The position numbers and the translations under genes were made by a program. Shown here in pieces: positions 10,048 to 21,430 of a DNA stretch of 64,000 nucleotides. The notes below the pieces were generated by a model that ran no database searches, was not told the origin of the DNA, and saw nothing but the letters and a program-made list of their open reading frames with translations. Position 1 is the stretch's first letter. Each line of letters opens with the position of its first letter. The DNA is from Microplitis mediator (lineage: Eukaryota > Arthropoda > Insecta > Hymenoptera > Braconidae), in assembly GCF_029852145.1 (NCBI RefSeq), contig NC_079976.1, positions 12,075,104-12,139,103 on the forward strand. The letters are read 5' to 3'.

Positions 10048-10428
10048 TTATAGTTGCCCGGTGAGAAATTTAAGACACAAATGTCCACATATAATTGTTC
10101 TAAGATTCTGATATCTTTTGTGATTATATTTGACGCTACCAACATCGAGATACTGCATAAGATCTTGCGGTGGTTGTAAATTACCAAAGCTATCAAAGTA
10201 AATAACTTTATCACTATTTTTCTTGTATGCTACCCAATGAGTACCAGGTCCATGTTTGTCATCAAGATTAATAATAGCTGATTCGTTTTTTCTCGGTCCA
10301 GTTTCAGGTAAATCGTTTCTCATGAAAACACCATGAAAGTTTGGAATTTTTAGAGCTTTAGCGTACTTCAGTAAGTCGATGTTTGTGAGTGCTCGATGCG
10401 GTAGCTCAACTTGTTTTTTGACTTGCAT
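10048..10428 (-). CDS. Adenain-like maturation cysteine protease
   Basis: 126 residues. The catalytic triad of the adenovirus-type (C5/C48) protease fold can be read: His in GPGTHWVAY, the acidic partner in VIYFDSFGNLQPP, and Cys in the C-terminal ICGHLCLKFL. In Polintons it processes capsid proteins. The start overlaps the end of the PLA2/core gene by about 60 bp in another frame. The reading frame is intact, and its length is close to the compact Polinton form. If any core gene here could still give a product, this is one. Activity is inferred only from the preserved residues. Confidence 0.85.
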   Translation of the reverse strand: MQVKKQVELPHRALTNIDLLKYAKALKIPNFHGVFMRNDLPETGPRKNESAIINLDDKHGPGTHWVAYKKNSDKVIYFDSFGNLQPPQDLMQYLDVGSVKYNHKRYQNLRTIICGHLCLKFLTGQL

Positions 10429-11282
10429 CCTCTGCCTACGAGATATGGTCTCAAATATAAGCCCATACCACGTCTGTAAGGTTTCAAGTATAAACCTTTT
10501 CCCACGGATATTTGCTCCATTTTCAAATTATGACGTTTGCTCTCCTCCAATCGATTTTTGGCGGCACTTGCATCATTTACAGCTTTTGCTATACCAGCAG
10601 CACCTCCAGCCAAAGCTCCTGTTGCACTTAAGCCGGCAAAAAGTGGTATCAAAAATGGTAATACACCACCAACTTTGGATGGAACTGGTAAGATTCGTGG
10701 CAGCCTGATATTTTTTTTTCCACCAGATTTTTTAACTGCCTGACGAGCACCCTTCAACGCTGTTTTGATTGGATCACCACCAGAAGTCATGGACTGTTTG
10801 GCTGCTGTGACAACTTGTCTTAGTGCTACTTGTTTCTTTACACTAGTCTTTCTCTTGCTAGTCTTTTTCTTGCCAGCCTTTCTCTTACTAGGCTTTCTCT
10901 TGCTAGCTGTTCTCTTCTTCTTCTTCAACCCCATACCAAATGTTTTTTTCATCTTCACGATTTTATTTACACTCCACGCAGCAGCTTTTTCACCAATACC
11001 AGCGTCTTTTGCCTGATAACGTTGCCACGCCTTCTCAGCAAGTATTTGATCAGCCTCGTGACGTGCAGGCAAATTTTCACGATTATATGAGTATGTGATA
11101 TCGTGTTCTTTACACGCAGCGTCCAGTGGATTAATTCCAGGATCTCCACGAGCTAATCTCTTAGCTAGCTTTGTGCCTGGTCCACAGTACTGGTATCCAG
11201 GTATATGTAGTTCAAATGGCAGCTTATTAATTATACTGTTTACAAAACCTCTACCACTGGTATTCATACATCTGCTCTCCAT
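10368..11282 (-). CDS. PLA2-like domain fused to a basic core/membrane-active protein
   Basis: 304 residues. Residues about 25-70 hold a parvovirus VP1-type phospholipase A2 signature: HIPGYQYCGPGT (Ca-binding loop), then LDAACKEHDITYS with the catalytic His-Asp pair. This is followed by a very basic KKKKRTASKRKPSKRK tract (DNA-binding, core-like), then a hydrophobic GGVLPFLIPLFAGLSATGAL stretch. The C-terminus has a repeated GLYLKPYRRG / GLYLRPY motif like adenoviral pX-type basic peptides. Known relatives combine the same parts in Polinton and adintovirus genomes; a role in membrane passage and genome condensation is inferred. Frame intact. Confidence 0.8.
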   Translation of the reverse strand: MESRCMNTSGRGFVNSIINKLPFELHIPGYQYCGPGTKLAKRLARGDPGINPLDAACKEHDITYSYNRENLPARHEADQILAEKAWQRYQAKDAGIGEKAAAWSVNKIVKMKKTFGMGLKKKKRTASKRKPSKRKAGKKKTSKRKTSVKKQVALRQVVTAAKQSMTSGGDPIKTALKGARQAVKKSGGKKNIRLPRILPVPSKVGGVLPFLIPLFAGLSATGALAGGAAGIAKAVNDASAAKNRLEESKRHNLKMEQISVGKGLYLKPYRRGMGLYLRPYLVGRGCKSKNKLSYRIEHSQTSTY

Positions 11283-11442
11283 AGTAGCAGCATCATGACC
11301 GATTAAAAATCCTCTAAAACCTGGTACTTATAGCTCGCTGAGTGAGTTGTTGTGGTAACTGCAAACTTTCAACACGGAGTTTAAAAGTCAAGCTGCCAAG
11401 TTACCAGTAATAAATTTTGATCAGATTATTCAAGGTACAGGA

Positions 11443-12078
11443 GTGAAAAAAATTAAAAGACACGGTGCTTTATTGCCAATCAGTGTACGCGCTATATTTT
11501 GTGGTCCATCAAATTGTGGAAAAACAAATGCTCTGCTGTCACTCATCATACACCCCAACGGCTTGAGATTCGATAATATTTATCTCTACTCAAAATCTCA
11601 AAATCAGCCAAAATTCAAATTTTTAGAATCACTACTTAAACCAATAGAAGGTATTGGATTCTTTACATTTAACGAGCACGAAGAAGTGTTGAAACCTGAA
11701 GATGCAAAACCACACTCATTGATGATATTTGATGATGTTGCTTGTGAAAAACAAGATCATATCAGAGCATATTTTTGCATGGGTCGACACAAAGATGTAG
11801 ACAGTTTTTATCTCTGTCAGACTTACACACGTATCCCTAAACATTTGATACGTGACAATGCAAATTTTATAGTTCTTTTTCGACAAGATGAAATGAACTT
11901 GAAACATGTGTATGATGATCATGTAAATACTGACATGTCATACAATTTATTCAAAGATTTGTGTTCAGCATGTTGGAATGATGATGGTAAATATGGTTTT
12001 GTAATGATTGACAAAGACAGTGAGCTAAATAGTGGAAGATATAGAAAAGGATTTGACTGCTTTATTAGTATAAATTAA
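11443..12078 (+). CDS. Genome-packaging ATPase (FtsK/HerA class)
   Basis: Plus-strand gene divergent from the capsid block. Walker A is GPSNCGKT (near residue 23-30), Walker B SLMIFDDV, followed by the CMGRHKD...CQTYTRIPKHLIRDNAN segment characteristic of Polinton A32-like ATPases, and a conserved IDKDSELNSGRYRKGFDCF end. The frame stays open upstream to about 11360 and that extra part looks conserved (LPVINFDQIIQG), but has no ATG. The true start is therefore lost, uses a non-ATG codon or lies in an upstream exon. In its family the enzyme pumps DNA into the capsid. Confidence 0.85.
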   Translation: MKKIKRHGALLPISVRAIFCGPSNCGKTNALLSLIIHPNGLRFDNIYLYSKSQNQPKFKFLESLLKPIEGIGFFTFNEHEEVLKPEDAKPHSLMIFDDVACEKQDHIRAYFCMGRHKDVDSFYLCQTYTRIPKHLIRDNANFIVLFRQDEMNLKHVYDDHVNTDMSYNLFKDLCSACWNDDGKYGFVMIDKDSELNSGRYRKGFDCFISIN

Positions 12079-12130
12079 GTTGTGCTTGACGAATAGTCAT
12101 CAGAGTTTAAGTGAACTCTAACATATCAAC

Positions 12131-13060
12131 ATGAAGACTGAGGAGCTTTCGAAGCAGAGAGATGTCTTACATCAGATATCTCAGGCAAGTGATGCTATCC
12201 GTCGGAAGCACAAAATGCTCAAGTTGGGTAAAGACACAGCTGAGAAGGCAATGGGTGAAATGTTTAAGCCTATTGTTATACCTCTGCAGAGTCTAGTCGA
12301 ATCATCTAAACTTAAAATCAAGCAAGAATTCAAAGAAGAATTTAAAGATGATAATTCAGCGGTGATTAATGATACAGAACTTGATGATGATGCAAGTAAA
12401 TACAACAGTATCATCTCTGAAGATAGAAGCGGGACTCTGGAAGAAACACAAATATCTCCTACTGCATCGAATACTCCCGCTAAGCCAATAAGTGGTGAAA
12501 TAAAATCTTATTTAGCTAAAGTATATAAAAAAAGTAAAGATATAGATATGAGATATGGTGTACGTCGACGTTATAATGATTTTTATATTGGTGATTCTGA
12601 AATAACTTTTGATGATGATGATAATGAAATCAATATAAAAAATTAAAATTACTCTGTGACTCTTGGTTTATTGGAATTATTATTTGAAAAATCGCCGGAT
12701 GATTCAAAAGTCACGCAGAATGATAAAAATGAATATCTCGAAATTTAAAAAATGACAAATACTCATAGAAAAAATTATAAACCAGATGGTAGTTTTTATG
12801 AAGATTTGACAATCGAGTATAATAATTATATTGCCGATTTTCTCGCTAAAAATGCAAACTTATCAAGAGGTAGAGGATTACCTGATTTTATGATTGCGAA
12901 AAAGAAAAAATCACGTATGGATTATGTCTAATGGGATGGTCCAAATGAACTAGTTGACCGTCTGCGTTTACTCATGGCATCTCAAGCAGCTGGAAATCCA
13001 AGTTATACCAATGAAATCATATCAATTATCGAAGAGCTACGAGAAGCGGGGATTATTTAT
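12131..13060 (+). pseudogene. Conserved Polinton protein, broken
   Basis: A clean 171-codon ORF (12131-12646, MKTEELSKQRDVLHQIS...) ends at a stop, but recognisable sequence continues in other frames: LGLLELLFEKSP, then TNTHRKNYKPDGSFYED, a stop at 12929, and PNELVDRLRLLMASQAAGN...EIISIIEELREAG up to about 13045. Together this gives a protein of about 300 residues, which I recall as a standard insect Polinton gene ending in an EELREA motif; its function is unknown. Central part is acidic. The region is cut by an AACTTCCCGC element just beyond 13090. Confidence 0.65.
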
Positions 13061-13097
13061 GTCATTTACTTGCTGACTGTTGAAGTGAAAAGAGCAA

Positions 13098-14398
<1,301 letters not shown>

Positions 14399-14401
14399 AA
14401 A

Positions 14402-14746
14402 ATGAGTATCGATATATTTGGACGTTCACTACCAACTGGTGCTGTAATCAGTGGACCACCAGGACTACCTGGACGAGGATTTCAAGTAACTGTTGACGGA
14501 CAGTATGATGTTGAGAGCAAGAGACTGTGTCATGTTGGCAAACCTGCTGAAGATAGCGATGCAGCAACTGTAAAATTCACACGTGATCTTGTGCATCACG
14601 AGCTGTCTTTAATGTATGACAGTATAAGGAATGATCAGTCTGAGATCATTTCGCATTTACACTCTCAAGTGGTAACACTCGACTCTGCTGTAAAGCTATT
14701 AAAAAAAGAAAATCAAGAACTAAAAGTTAAAATTAAACGTATATAG
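14402..14746 (+). CDS. Fibre-like protein with GPPGxPG motif
   Basis: 114 residues starting MSIDIFGRSLPTG. A short collagen-like GPPGLPGRGF motif (residues 19-28) is followed by a DVESKRLCHVGKP segment. The C-terminal half is a heptad-like coiled coil (VKLLKKENQELKVKIKRI). I recall this N-terminal pattern from a Polinton gene lying beside the integrase; a fibre or attachment role is inferred only from the collagen/coiled-coil make-up. Frame intact. Start is supported by the position of the conserved M-S-I-D-(I/V)-F-G opening. The adjacent repeat insertion has replaced its original upstream region. Confidence 0.65.
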   Translation: MSIDIFGRSLPTGAVISGPPGLPGRGFQVTVDGQYDVESKRLCHVGKPAEDSDAATVKFTRDLVHHELSLMYDSIRNDQSEIISHLHSQVVTLDSAVKLLKKENQELKVKIKRI

Positions 14747-14807
14747 TTACGAAAAGACTCAATCAGTAGAAATACACAGCGAATAAAAGAATCGGAAGCT
14801 AGAATTT

Positions 14808-15746
14808 TTGTCGACAATGGAGGACAAGAAATCAGTAATAGCGTATGAGCTGCACAGACCAGCACGCAGAAATTATCAACGACGCCATGTTGACATACGA
14901 GCACTTGATGAAACTTGGCAAGCTGACTTAGTTGAAATGATTCCTTATGCAACAGTAAACAAAGGAAACAAATATCTGCTAACTGTCATAGATATTTTTT
15001 TAAAGTATGCTTGGGCTGTACCGATTAAGAGTAAAAGTGGCAGTGATGTCACCATTGCAATGAAATCTATATTTCAACTAGGACGTGTTCCAAAAAATCT
15101 GCACGGTGACCAAGGCAAAGAATTTTATAATAAAGAATTTCAAGAACTTATGCAACGTAAAAACATCAACATGTACTCAACATTCAGCAACTTGAAGGCA
15201 TCCATATGTGAACGATTTAACAGGACACTAAAAAATAAAATGTGGCGTGAATTCTCTGCACGTGGTACCTATAAATGGATTGATATACTCGAAAACTTAT
15301 TGGATACTTACAATAATACCAAACACCGAACAATTAAAATGAAACCTGCTGATGTAACTGCTGCTAATGAAAAAGAACTACTGGAAAAAATATACAAACC
15401 TCTTCAAGCTCAGCAACAAGCACGAAAAAATAAATTCAAAGTCGGAGACAAAGTTCGAATCAGCAAGTACAAACATGTGTTTGAGAAAGGTTACATATCC
15501 AACTGGACGACTGAAATTTTTACAATCAAGACAGTGCAGAAAACAAATCCAACAACGTATAAGCTCGTAGACTATCAAGATAAGCCAATTGAAGGTGGAT
15601 TTTATGCAGAGGAACTCAGCAAAGTCAAATATCCAGATGTATATCTAGTGGAGAAAATCATAAAAAAGCGCGGAAATAAATTGTACGTAAAGTGGCTTGG
15701 CTTCGATAGCTCCCACAACAGCTAGATTGAAAAATCTGATCTGTAA
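14808..15746 (+). pseudogene. Polinton retroviral-type integrase with chromodomain, nonsense-mutated
   Basis: Open from 14808 to a TAG at 15723; the frame then continues 7 codons to TAA (15744-15746). Catalytic DDE residues are visible: Asp in WQADLVEM, Asp in LHGDQGKEF, Glu in SICERFNRTLK. The C-terminal part has a KVGDKVRISK SH3-like strand and a chromodomain (VYLVEKIIKKRGNKLYVKW). The TAG replaces the position where a chromodomain normally keeps a Trp, a one-base change from TGG. The N-terminal zinc-binding (HHCC) region seen in full-length members is not found upstream. It inserts the element into the host chromosome; this copy is very probably defective. Confidence 0.85.
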
Positions 15747-15771
15747 ATAAACTTATAAAATACCCTTATAT

Positions 15772-17660
15772 CTATAAATAAAAAACAATTTTGTGCTGTG
15801 CTACTGTTGTCACGTCATGTTTTGAACTTTTAATTAAGTACTGTTTTTTTGTCAAGTTAATGTGATCGTGAAGACATCTATCGAAACCATCAAACGTGAT
15901 AGTTCGCAACTTCGGACCTTTGATTCCCTTTGCTCGTTTTTTCGTTTCATCATCATTTAAAATTTTGTACGCATATAGCTTGGCCCTAAGTCCGTTGAAA
16001 TGAGTCATAATTCTGCCATTATTCACATCTTTCCTCAGACCTGGGACCTTCTTGTTGGCAAGCGGCATATTGTACGAGTTTTGAGGCGGGTAGTCCGACG
16101 TATCAAATTTTGAATTATGACGTTTCATGATTTCGTAGATGTCTGGTATTGTGAAGTGGTAAATTAAACTGTCAGTGTCCGTGTACATCAACTTAGATTG
16201 TTGATTTGTCAAGTTCTGTTTGACATAGTTATAGTGGGAATCATCAGTCACACAGAGTGGTACATAATTTAGTAGACTTGCTACCTGGGGGTAAAAAAGT
16301 GCTCAGGGCACAATGGTAAATCTTTGTGTAGCTCATGTAGCTCCTGATGATAGTGCAAGTCTACTTCTAAAATATATCCTACATTGTCATTGGTATTTAC
16401 AAAGTTATTTCCATTATTTAAATCATTTTCATTTACCCACTCAAATGAGCCTTTAGGTAGTGGCATACTCATTGCCGCGCCATACAAATTATTGACGTCA
16501 AAATACATCAAGTATGACTCGGGTTTGTCAACATCAAATTCACTACCCATGTACCGATTGTTGGCCTTCGCAGACCTATTAGTACCCTCGCAGATTTGAA
16601 TCACGGTGGAAAAACCGTAGAAGTGTAAACACCGTGGATCCACCGTGGTTATACGGTGGCTTTGTGCTATTTCACCATCGTGGTTCCACGGTGTATCCAC
16701 CGCGTAATCACAGTGGAAACACCGTGTATACACAGTGGTCAGGCCACCGTGGAATCACGGTGGATACACCGCGTAATCACAGTGGTGAAATGGAACAAAC
16801 CCACCGTGTTTCCACCGTGATTCAAATCTGCGAGGGTACACTGAGACACTCCACCGTATACCTTTCTCAATGAAAAGCACCATTTCGGGGTCAGTCAACA
16901 GTTCAAGTTCCACATTGGTGTATTTCAGCATTGCATCAAAAGCTAATCCAGGCGCTGTATAATAGTGTAGCGAATCTAAGTTATAATTATTTAAACAACT
17001 TTGTCTGAAATTTTCAAATACATCGGCGAGGAGTAGTACATCAGTCTTCAGATACAGATCAGAGTACTCACCCAATGTACTGATATTAAATTTATTCCAG
17101 ACAAGTTGAGCAAATGCATAATTATCGTCATTTATACCATTATTAGATAATTTTGAAAAAAATGAGTTTTGATCGGGCAACTGTTTGTCATTAAGCTTAT
17201 CAATATTTGTAATGTATTCATACGGGAATACACCTTTGCGAGTAATTAATTGAAATTTTTCCGGATCTGGGTAATGAAGTTTGGTGATTTGTTTATTGTC
17301 ATCATCAAGATAAGATGCTAATTTTTCTAAACTTGATGCCATGAATCTAAATGAATCTATAAAGCGTAAAGATACGGATATATTATTAATGGACTTTGTA
17401 AATGAGATATATCGCTCTTTATTAATTGGCAATAATGTAACTTTACCATCAAAAACTGTTGCTAACGATTTAATTAAAAAATGATAATCATACCCAGATA
17501 AATTGTGAAATACTACCGGTATTACATGAGATTTCGGATGATTTAAATTGCATGAAATGTATGCCGGTCCACGATAGTTACAGTGGATCTGCCGAAATAG
17601 TCTTAAAATAATCAATTGTCTCAACACACACCTGATAGCACCTCTGGCAATGTTCTTCAT
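15772..17660 (-). pseudogene. Protein-primed DNA polymerase B, deleted and interrupted
   Basis: From the 5' side: exonuclease motifs (FHNLSGYDYHFLIK, then YSDLYLKTDVLLLADVF), a MITE at 16585-16836, palm motif A (YFDVNNLYGAAMSMPLP), a large gap, then motif C (LMYTDTDSLIY). Only about 30 bp separate HEHF-side sequence at 16281 from motif-C-side sequence at 16251. The fingers and motif B, normally a long stretch, are therefore deleted. A small frameshift lies just before the MITE. N-terminal sequence upstream of about 17600 is also missing. Polintons use this enzyme for their own replication; this copy cannot be active. Confidence 0.88.
16585..16836. mobile_element. CCCTCGCAG MITE (252 bp) inside PolB
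   Basis: Ends CCCTCGCAGATTTGAATCAC and its inverted copy, flanked by TA on both sides (16583-84, 16837-38). The interior consists almost wholly of overlapping CCACGGTG/CACCGTGG palindromes spaced 8-12 bp. Removal of the element plus one TA brings the two flanks of PolB back into one conserved register. A 378-bp relative lies at 44697-45074. Confidence 0.85.
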
Positions 17661-17742
17661 TCACTGACTCTAACTGTAAATCATTGTATGATTGTGCAAC
17701 AGAATTCACCAAACCGTGAAGTGCATCAACTAATCGCGCCAT
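17578..17742 (-). CDS. Small ORF upstream of PolB (54 aa), unknown
   Basis: MARLVDALHGLVNSVAQSYN... with a Cys cluster EEHCQRCYQVC (residues 29-39), ending at 17578 where it runs into PolB sequence in another frame. It could be the surviving first part of another gene fused to PolB by the deletion that removed the PolB N-terminus, or a stand-alone peptide. Not recognised. Confidence 0.35.
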   Translation of the reverse strand: MARLVDALHGLVNSVAQSYNDLQLESVNEEHCQRCYQVCVETIDYFKTISADPL

Positions 17743-17779
17743 TTTTTAAATAATGTTTTTTTTATCAATAGTTCACAAA

Positions 17780-18577
17780 AAAAAATCGGTCTGTCAGTTG
17801 ACCCTGCGGGCCAGCCCCAAAACTTCCCGCTGTTTTCGAGCTCAAGAACCTCGAAAACATTATTGTGAATACATTTTCGAGCTCTTCGAGCTCAAAAATA
17901 CTTTTGTTTGCCGTTCTTTTCGAAAAAAATAGTTTTTAACCATTTTTTCTCCAACGATATCTCTCAAATGAATATACCGATTGAGACGGTTGAGGTGACA
18001 ATCGACGCGTTTTATCAAGTTCTAAGGCTGATCGAATTTTGAATCCGATTTATCAAGTCGTTTTTGAGATATTTAAAAAAAACTAAAAAAAAAATTTTTT
18101 TTCAATTCTTTCGACAATGATTTCTCTCGAACGAATCAACCGATTTTGATGGTTGAGGTGGCATTCGACGCGGCTTATAAAGCTCTAGGGCCCAGTCTAT
18201 TTCGGAATCAATCCATCGAGCACATTAAAAGTTATCCAAAAAAAAACATTTTTGAAAAAATTTCATTTTTGGAATATCTCTGAACGAGCTCTACCAATCA
18301 AGCTCAATTTTCTTACAGCTTCAAGATATTGACAAGCCGCGTCGAATGACACCTTAAAGTTCAAAATCGGTTCATCCGTTCAAAAGATACAGGTATTTAC
18401 ATACGTACGTACATACATACATACATACGCTCGGACATCATCGTGAAATTAGTCAGAATAGCTTCCTAGGACCTCAAAACGTCGACATCTGGTGAAAATT
18501 CGATTTTCGTAAGTCGGACCGAAACCAATAACTTCCCGAATTTATGAAAATTTACAATTTTCTTGGCGGGAAGTTAA
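17780..18577 (+). mobile_element. AACTTCCCGC-ended repeat, copy 3
   Basis: Starts with GTTGACCCTGCGGGCCAG and AACTTCCCGCTGTTTTCGAG, ends TTGGCGGGAAGTT at about 18565-18577. Contains the GAGCTC palindrome cluster (17840-17910) and the CGAA(C/T)G...CCGATT...GGTTGAGGTGGCA repeats, plus a short (CATA)n. It is not intact at the sequence level compared with copy 2 (no CA tract). No genes. Confidence 0.65.
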
Positions 18578-18604
18578 AAAATCGTGTCTTTTGCACTAAA
18601 AAAA

Positions 18605-18706
18605 AAAAAAAATTAATGAGTGTCAGTTGTACAAAAATTAAAAACTAATGAGTGTCAGTTGCACAAAAATTAAAAACTAATAAGTGTCAGTTGCACTAAA
18701 AAATAA
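18605..18706. repeat. 38-bp tandem repeat, three units
   Basis: AATGAGTGTCAGTTG plus a CACAAAAATTAAAAACTA spacer occurs three times with a period of about 38 bp. Nothing else is visible in 18578-18900 apart from this and an A-run. Confidence 0.7.
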
Positions 18707-18905
18707 TGTGTATGCACTTCACTTAAACTAAAAATTGTTTATAATTTTTCGTAAAAAACCGTAGAGAACTTCACAGAGAACTTTAACACAGTAAACGTCA
18801 GAGAATATTTGAGCAGAGATTCGTACTTCATTCAGAGACTCGTACTTCTTTTTTGTGGAGTATGCTCTCGCGCGTCGCTTTTATAGGTGGGAGACGGCTC
18901 ATCAA

Positions 18906-19366
18906 CTGCGCAGTAGAAAGTTCCAGAACAACCTGTGACGTCATAAATGACGCCGTAAAAAATAGATGTTGCCCCAAAAGTACCAACATTACCAAACAAA
19001 AAGTAGTGAAATCCTCTAGAATAACGTGTCAACATAACCTAAAATGCTAGATGGCGCGACAAATGGTATGACGTCACCTACTACGCAGTTAGAAACTCAA
19101 ACAAAGAAAACAAGTTTTTTCCTGCACATGGATGAGTCATCAGTTTAAAAATAGATCTTCTGGAACTTTCTACTACGTAGTTACAAAATTAAACAAAGAA
19201 AACAAGTTTATTCCTGCACACGGATGAGTCATCAGTTTAAAAATAGATCTTCTGGAACTTTCTATTACGTAGTTACAAGATCAAACAAAGAAAACAAGTT
19301 TATTCCTGCAGATGAATGAGTCATCAGTCTAGAAATAAATTTTCTAGAACTTTCTACTGCGCAGTT
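18906..19366. promoter_or_regulatory. Heat-shock-element and bZIP-site array in the Polinton
   Basis: Three tandem units with a 92-bp period (TGAGTCAT at 19133, 19225 and 19317) each hold an AP-1-type TGAGTCA and, 18 bp on, a perfect three-part heat-shock element: TTCTGGAACTTTC at 19158 and 19250, TTCTAGAACTTTC at 19342. An inverted partial unit at 18906 keeps GAAAGTTCCAGAA (18916-18928), also a perfect triplet. TGACGTCA occurs at 18936 and 19069. The array lies 135 bp upstream of the gene at 19501. That it drives transcription under stress is inferred from the known HSF and AP-1/CREB binding sequences. Confidence 0.65.
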
Positions 19367-19500
19367 TTAAAATTAACCAATGAAATTCAAATATAATTAA
19401 TTTAAAAAATAGTGTGGTGGGGGATAATAACAAATAGCTGTGCTGAATTTTTCTATTATTCAGTGATTCATTGTCTGTTGTCGAGATATAAGCTATCAAA

Positions 19501-19983
19501 ATGGAAATGATAATAGATGTGCAAGGATTTAAAGGCTCACACAATCAGTTTATTGTAAAAGAACTTGCTTCAATTACAGTCCAACATAAAATTGATGGTG
19601 TTGAAGAAATGTCATGTACGTTATTCAAACCACCTTGTGATTGGACATTATTATCAAATCGGTGTCAACGCTTAAATACCTGGGTAACATATAATCATCA
19701 TGGAATTACCTGGGATGCTGGAAAAACGCAATATTTAAAGCTAAAAGAGACAATTGATCATGTCACTTATAATTACAGATTTATTTATGTAAAAGGTTTT
19801 GAGAAAAAATTATGGATCCAAGATTTAATTGGAAGTGAAAAAATTGTAATTGATTTAAATGATTTCAAGGTTCCCGCGTTGAAAAATATAAAATTATTGA
19901 ATAATTATTTTTGTGAATATCACTGTAAATTGTACAACAATCATTACTTGTGTGCTCTGAAAAATGTAATTTTAAAAAATTGA
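19501..19983 (+). CDS. Conserved Polinton-associated protein, copy B (160 aa)
   Basis: MEMIIDVQGFKGSHNQFIVKEL... shares the layout of the 263-aa protein at 6439: FIVKEL, FKPPCDW, HHGITWDAG, then FIYVKGFEKKLWIQDLI and a CEYHCKLYNNHYLCALKNV cysteine/histidine end. It is about 100 residues shorter and stops just after the CALKNV motif, so it is either a naturally short form or a C-terminally truncated one. Start is the first ATG, 135 bp after the heat-shock-like array. Function unknown; the D-x-x-G-F opening and conserved HG...W/G motif suggest an enzyme fold, but this is a guess. Confidence 0.65.
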   Translation: MEMIIDVQGFKGSHNQFIVKELASITVQHKIDGVEEMSCTLFKPPCDWTLLSNRCQRLNTWVTYNHHGITWDAGKTQYLKLKETIDHVTYNYRFIYVKGFEKKLWIQDLIGSEKIVIDLNDFKVPALKNIKLLNNYFCEYHCKLYNNHYLCALKNVILKN

Positions 19984-20080
19984 ATTTTTAAGTAATTAAT
20001 AAAATTGAACTTAATGTACTTCTACTTTTTCTCTCTATTCTTTTTCACCCTTTTCTTTTTATTTTTAAAGATACACTGAG

Positions 20081-21430
20081 AAAAAAAATTACTATTAACA
20101 AGAACATTTTCTTGAGACAAACTATTATATTCTTGAAAATTTTCAAGAATATATATTTTTTCATTCACAACTTCGAATGTTTTATTGAATGAGTATTCAA
20201 TTTACATAAATTGTCTTAATTTATCGATAATTCATGTTAACTTTAAAGCAGACTTTAAATTACTTGCGACAAGAAATGATTAATTTTTTGATAACATTTA
20301 ACTATGTTGTTTAAAAATTTTTTTTTCTGAAATAAAATTTGAATTATTTAATCCAAAACAAGAATGACTCAATTAAATGCAAATATTTTTATTATCATTC
20401 ATGATAAATTATAAGTAATACACATAATATTTATATTAAGAATAAATTATATTTGTCCAATCTTCTGTTAAATTATCAAAATCATTCGTTTAACAGACAT
20501 AATCTCAAACATATTTACTTATAAAAAAAAGTGTTACCTATATAATAACTTTTTTTTCAATCAACAGATTATGCTTATATGAAAAAAGTTGATTATTTGC
20601 ATTGAGTAAACCCTTTTTTTTTTTTGTATACTTTCATTGAATTGATTCACATGATGGTTATTTTCGTTTTATAATGAAGCTTATTTTATTAAAAACAAGT
20701 AGTATTGCTACGATTATTTTCTTACCTGTCTTTAACATATTTTTTTTTTTTGCAAAAAGGTATGTTTTTCGTTAGAAGGTAATTAATTTCTGTCGATTAT
20801 TGTCACAGATTCTTTAAAAAAAACTTAAGTTTCTCGAAACTGAAAAATTACTCTCTCAATTTTAATATTTTGTCATCTATAAATAATATATTCTTGTCAG
20901 AAGAAAATTATAAGATTTCTTAAGAATTTATGTTGTATGAACGCATCATTCAATTTCTATACAGAGCTCTTTTGTAATCATTTACAATAGTCAATATTTA
21001 CTGACAAAGGTAGTTTAATCCAAATCAAAATACTATTATGCTGTCGATTAATATTTTATTATTCGCTCAAATTTCATGGTTTTAAATTGTATAGTTGTAA
21101 TGCTTACTTCTAAGATTTCTTATTTTTAGATATTCTGAAAAATTTAAAATCAATGAAATCTCAAATAAGAATGAATTCATCATAGTTAATAAAAGAATAA
21201 AAATGGTTCGTTGAAAGGTTAATTGTTTATCGTTAATGTTATAAAATCGTAGATCCAGATAATTTTATTTCTTTACAAAAAAAAAATTAGTTAAAATTGT
21301 TCATTCAAAAGATGTTACAATTATTCGATAAATTAGAGTTAAATGAATTTTTTCTATTTTGAATTACTTAACATTTGGAGTGAAAACTGTTAGTGAATGT
21401 GTGGTAATACTATTCATTCATATTAGTCAA
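20081..21430. other. Left end of the CACTG element, non-coding
   Basis: AT-rich, no gene. Near the end are half-copies of the TTCTTG palindrome (20113, 20132, 20143). Nothing else is recognisable. Confidence 0.6.

Noticed and set aside
10379..11298. Plus-strand frames over the PLA2/core and protease genes
   Set aside because: Opposite-strand shadows of clearly recognised minus-strand genes.
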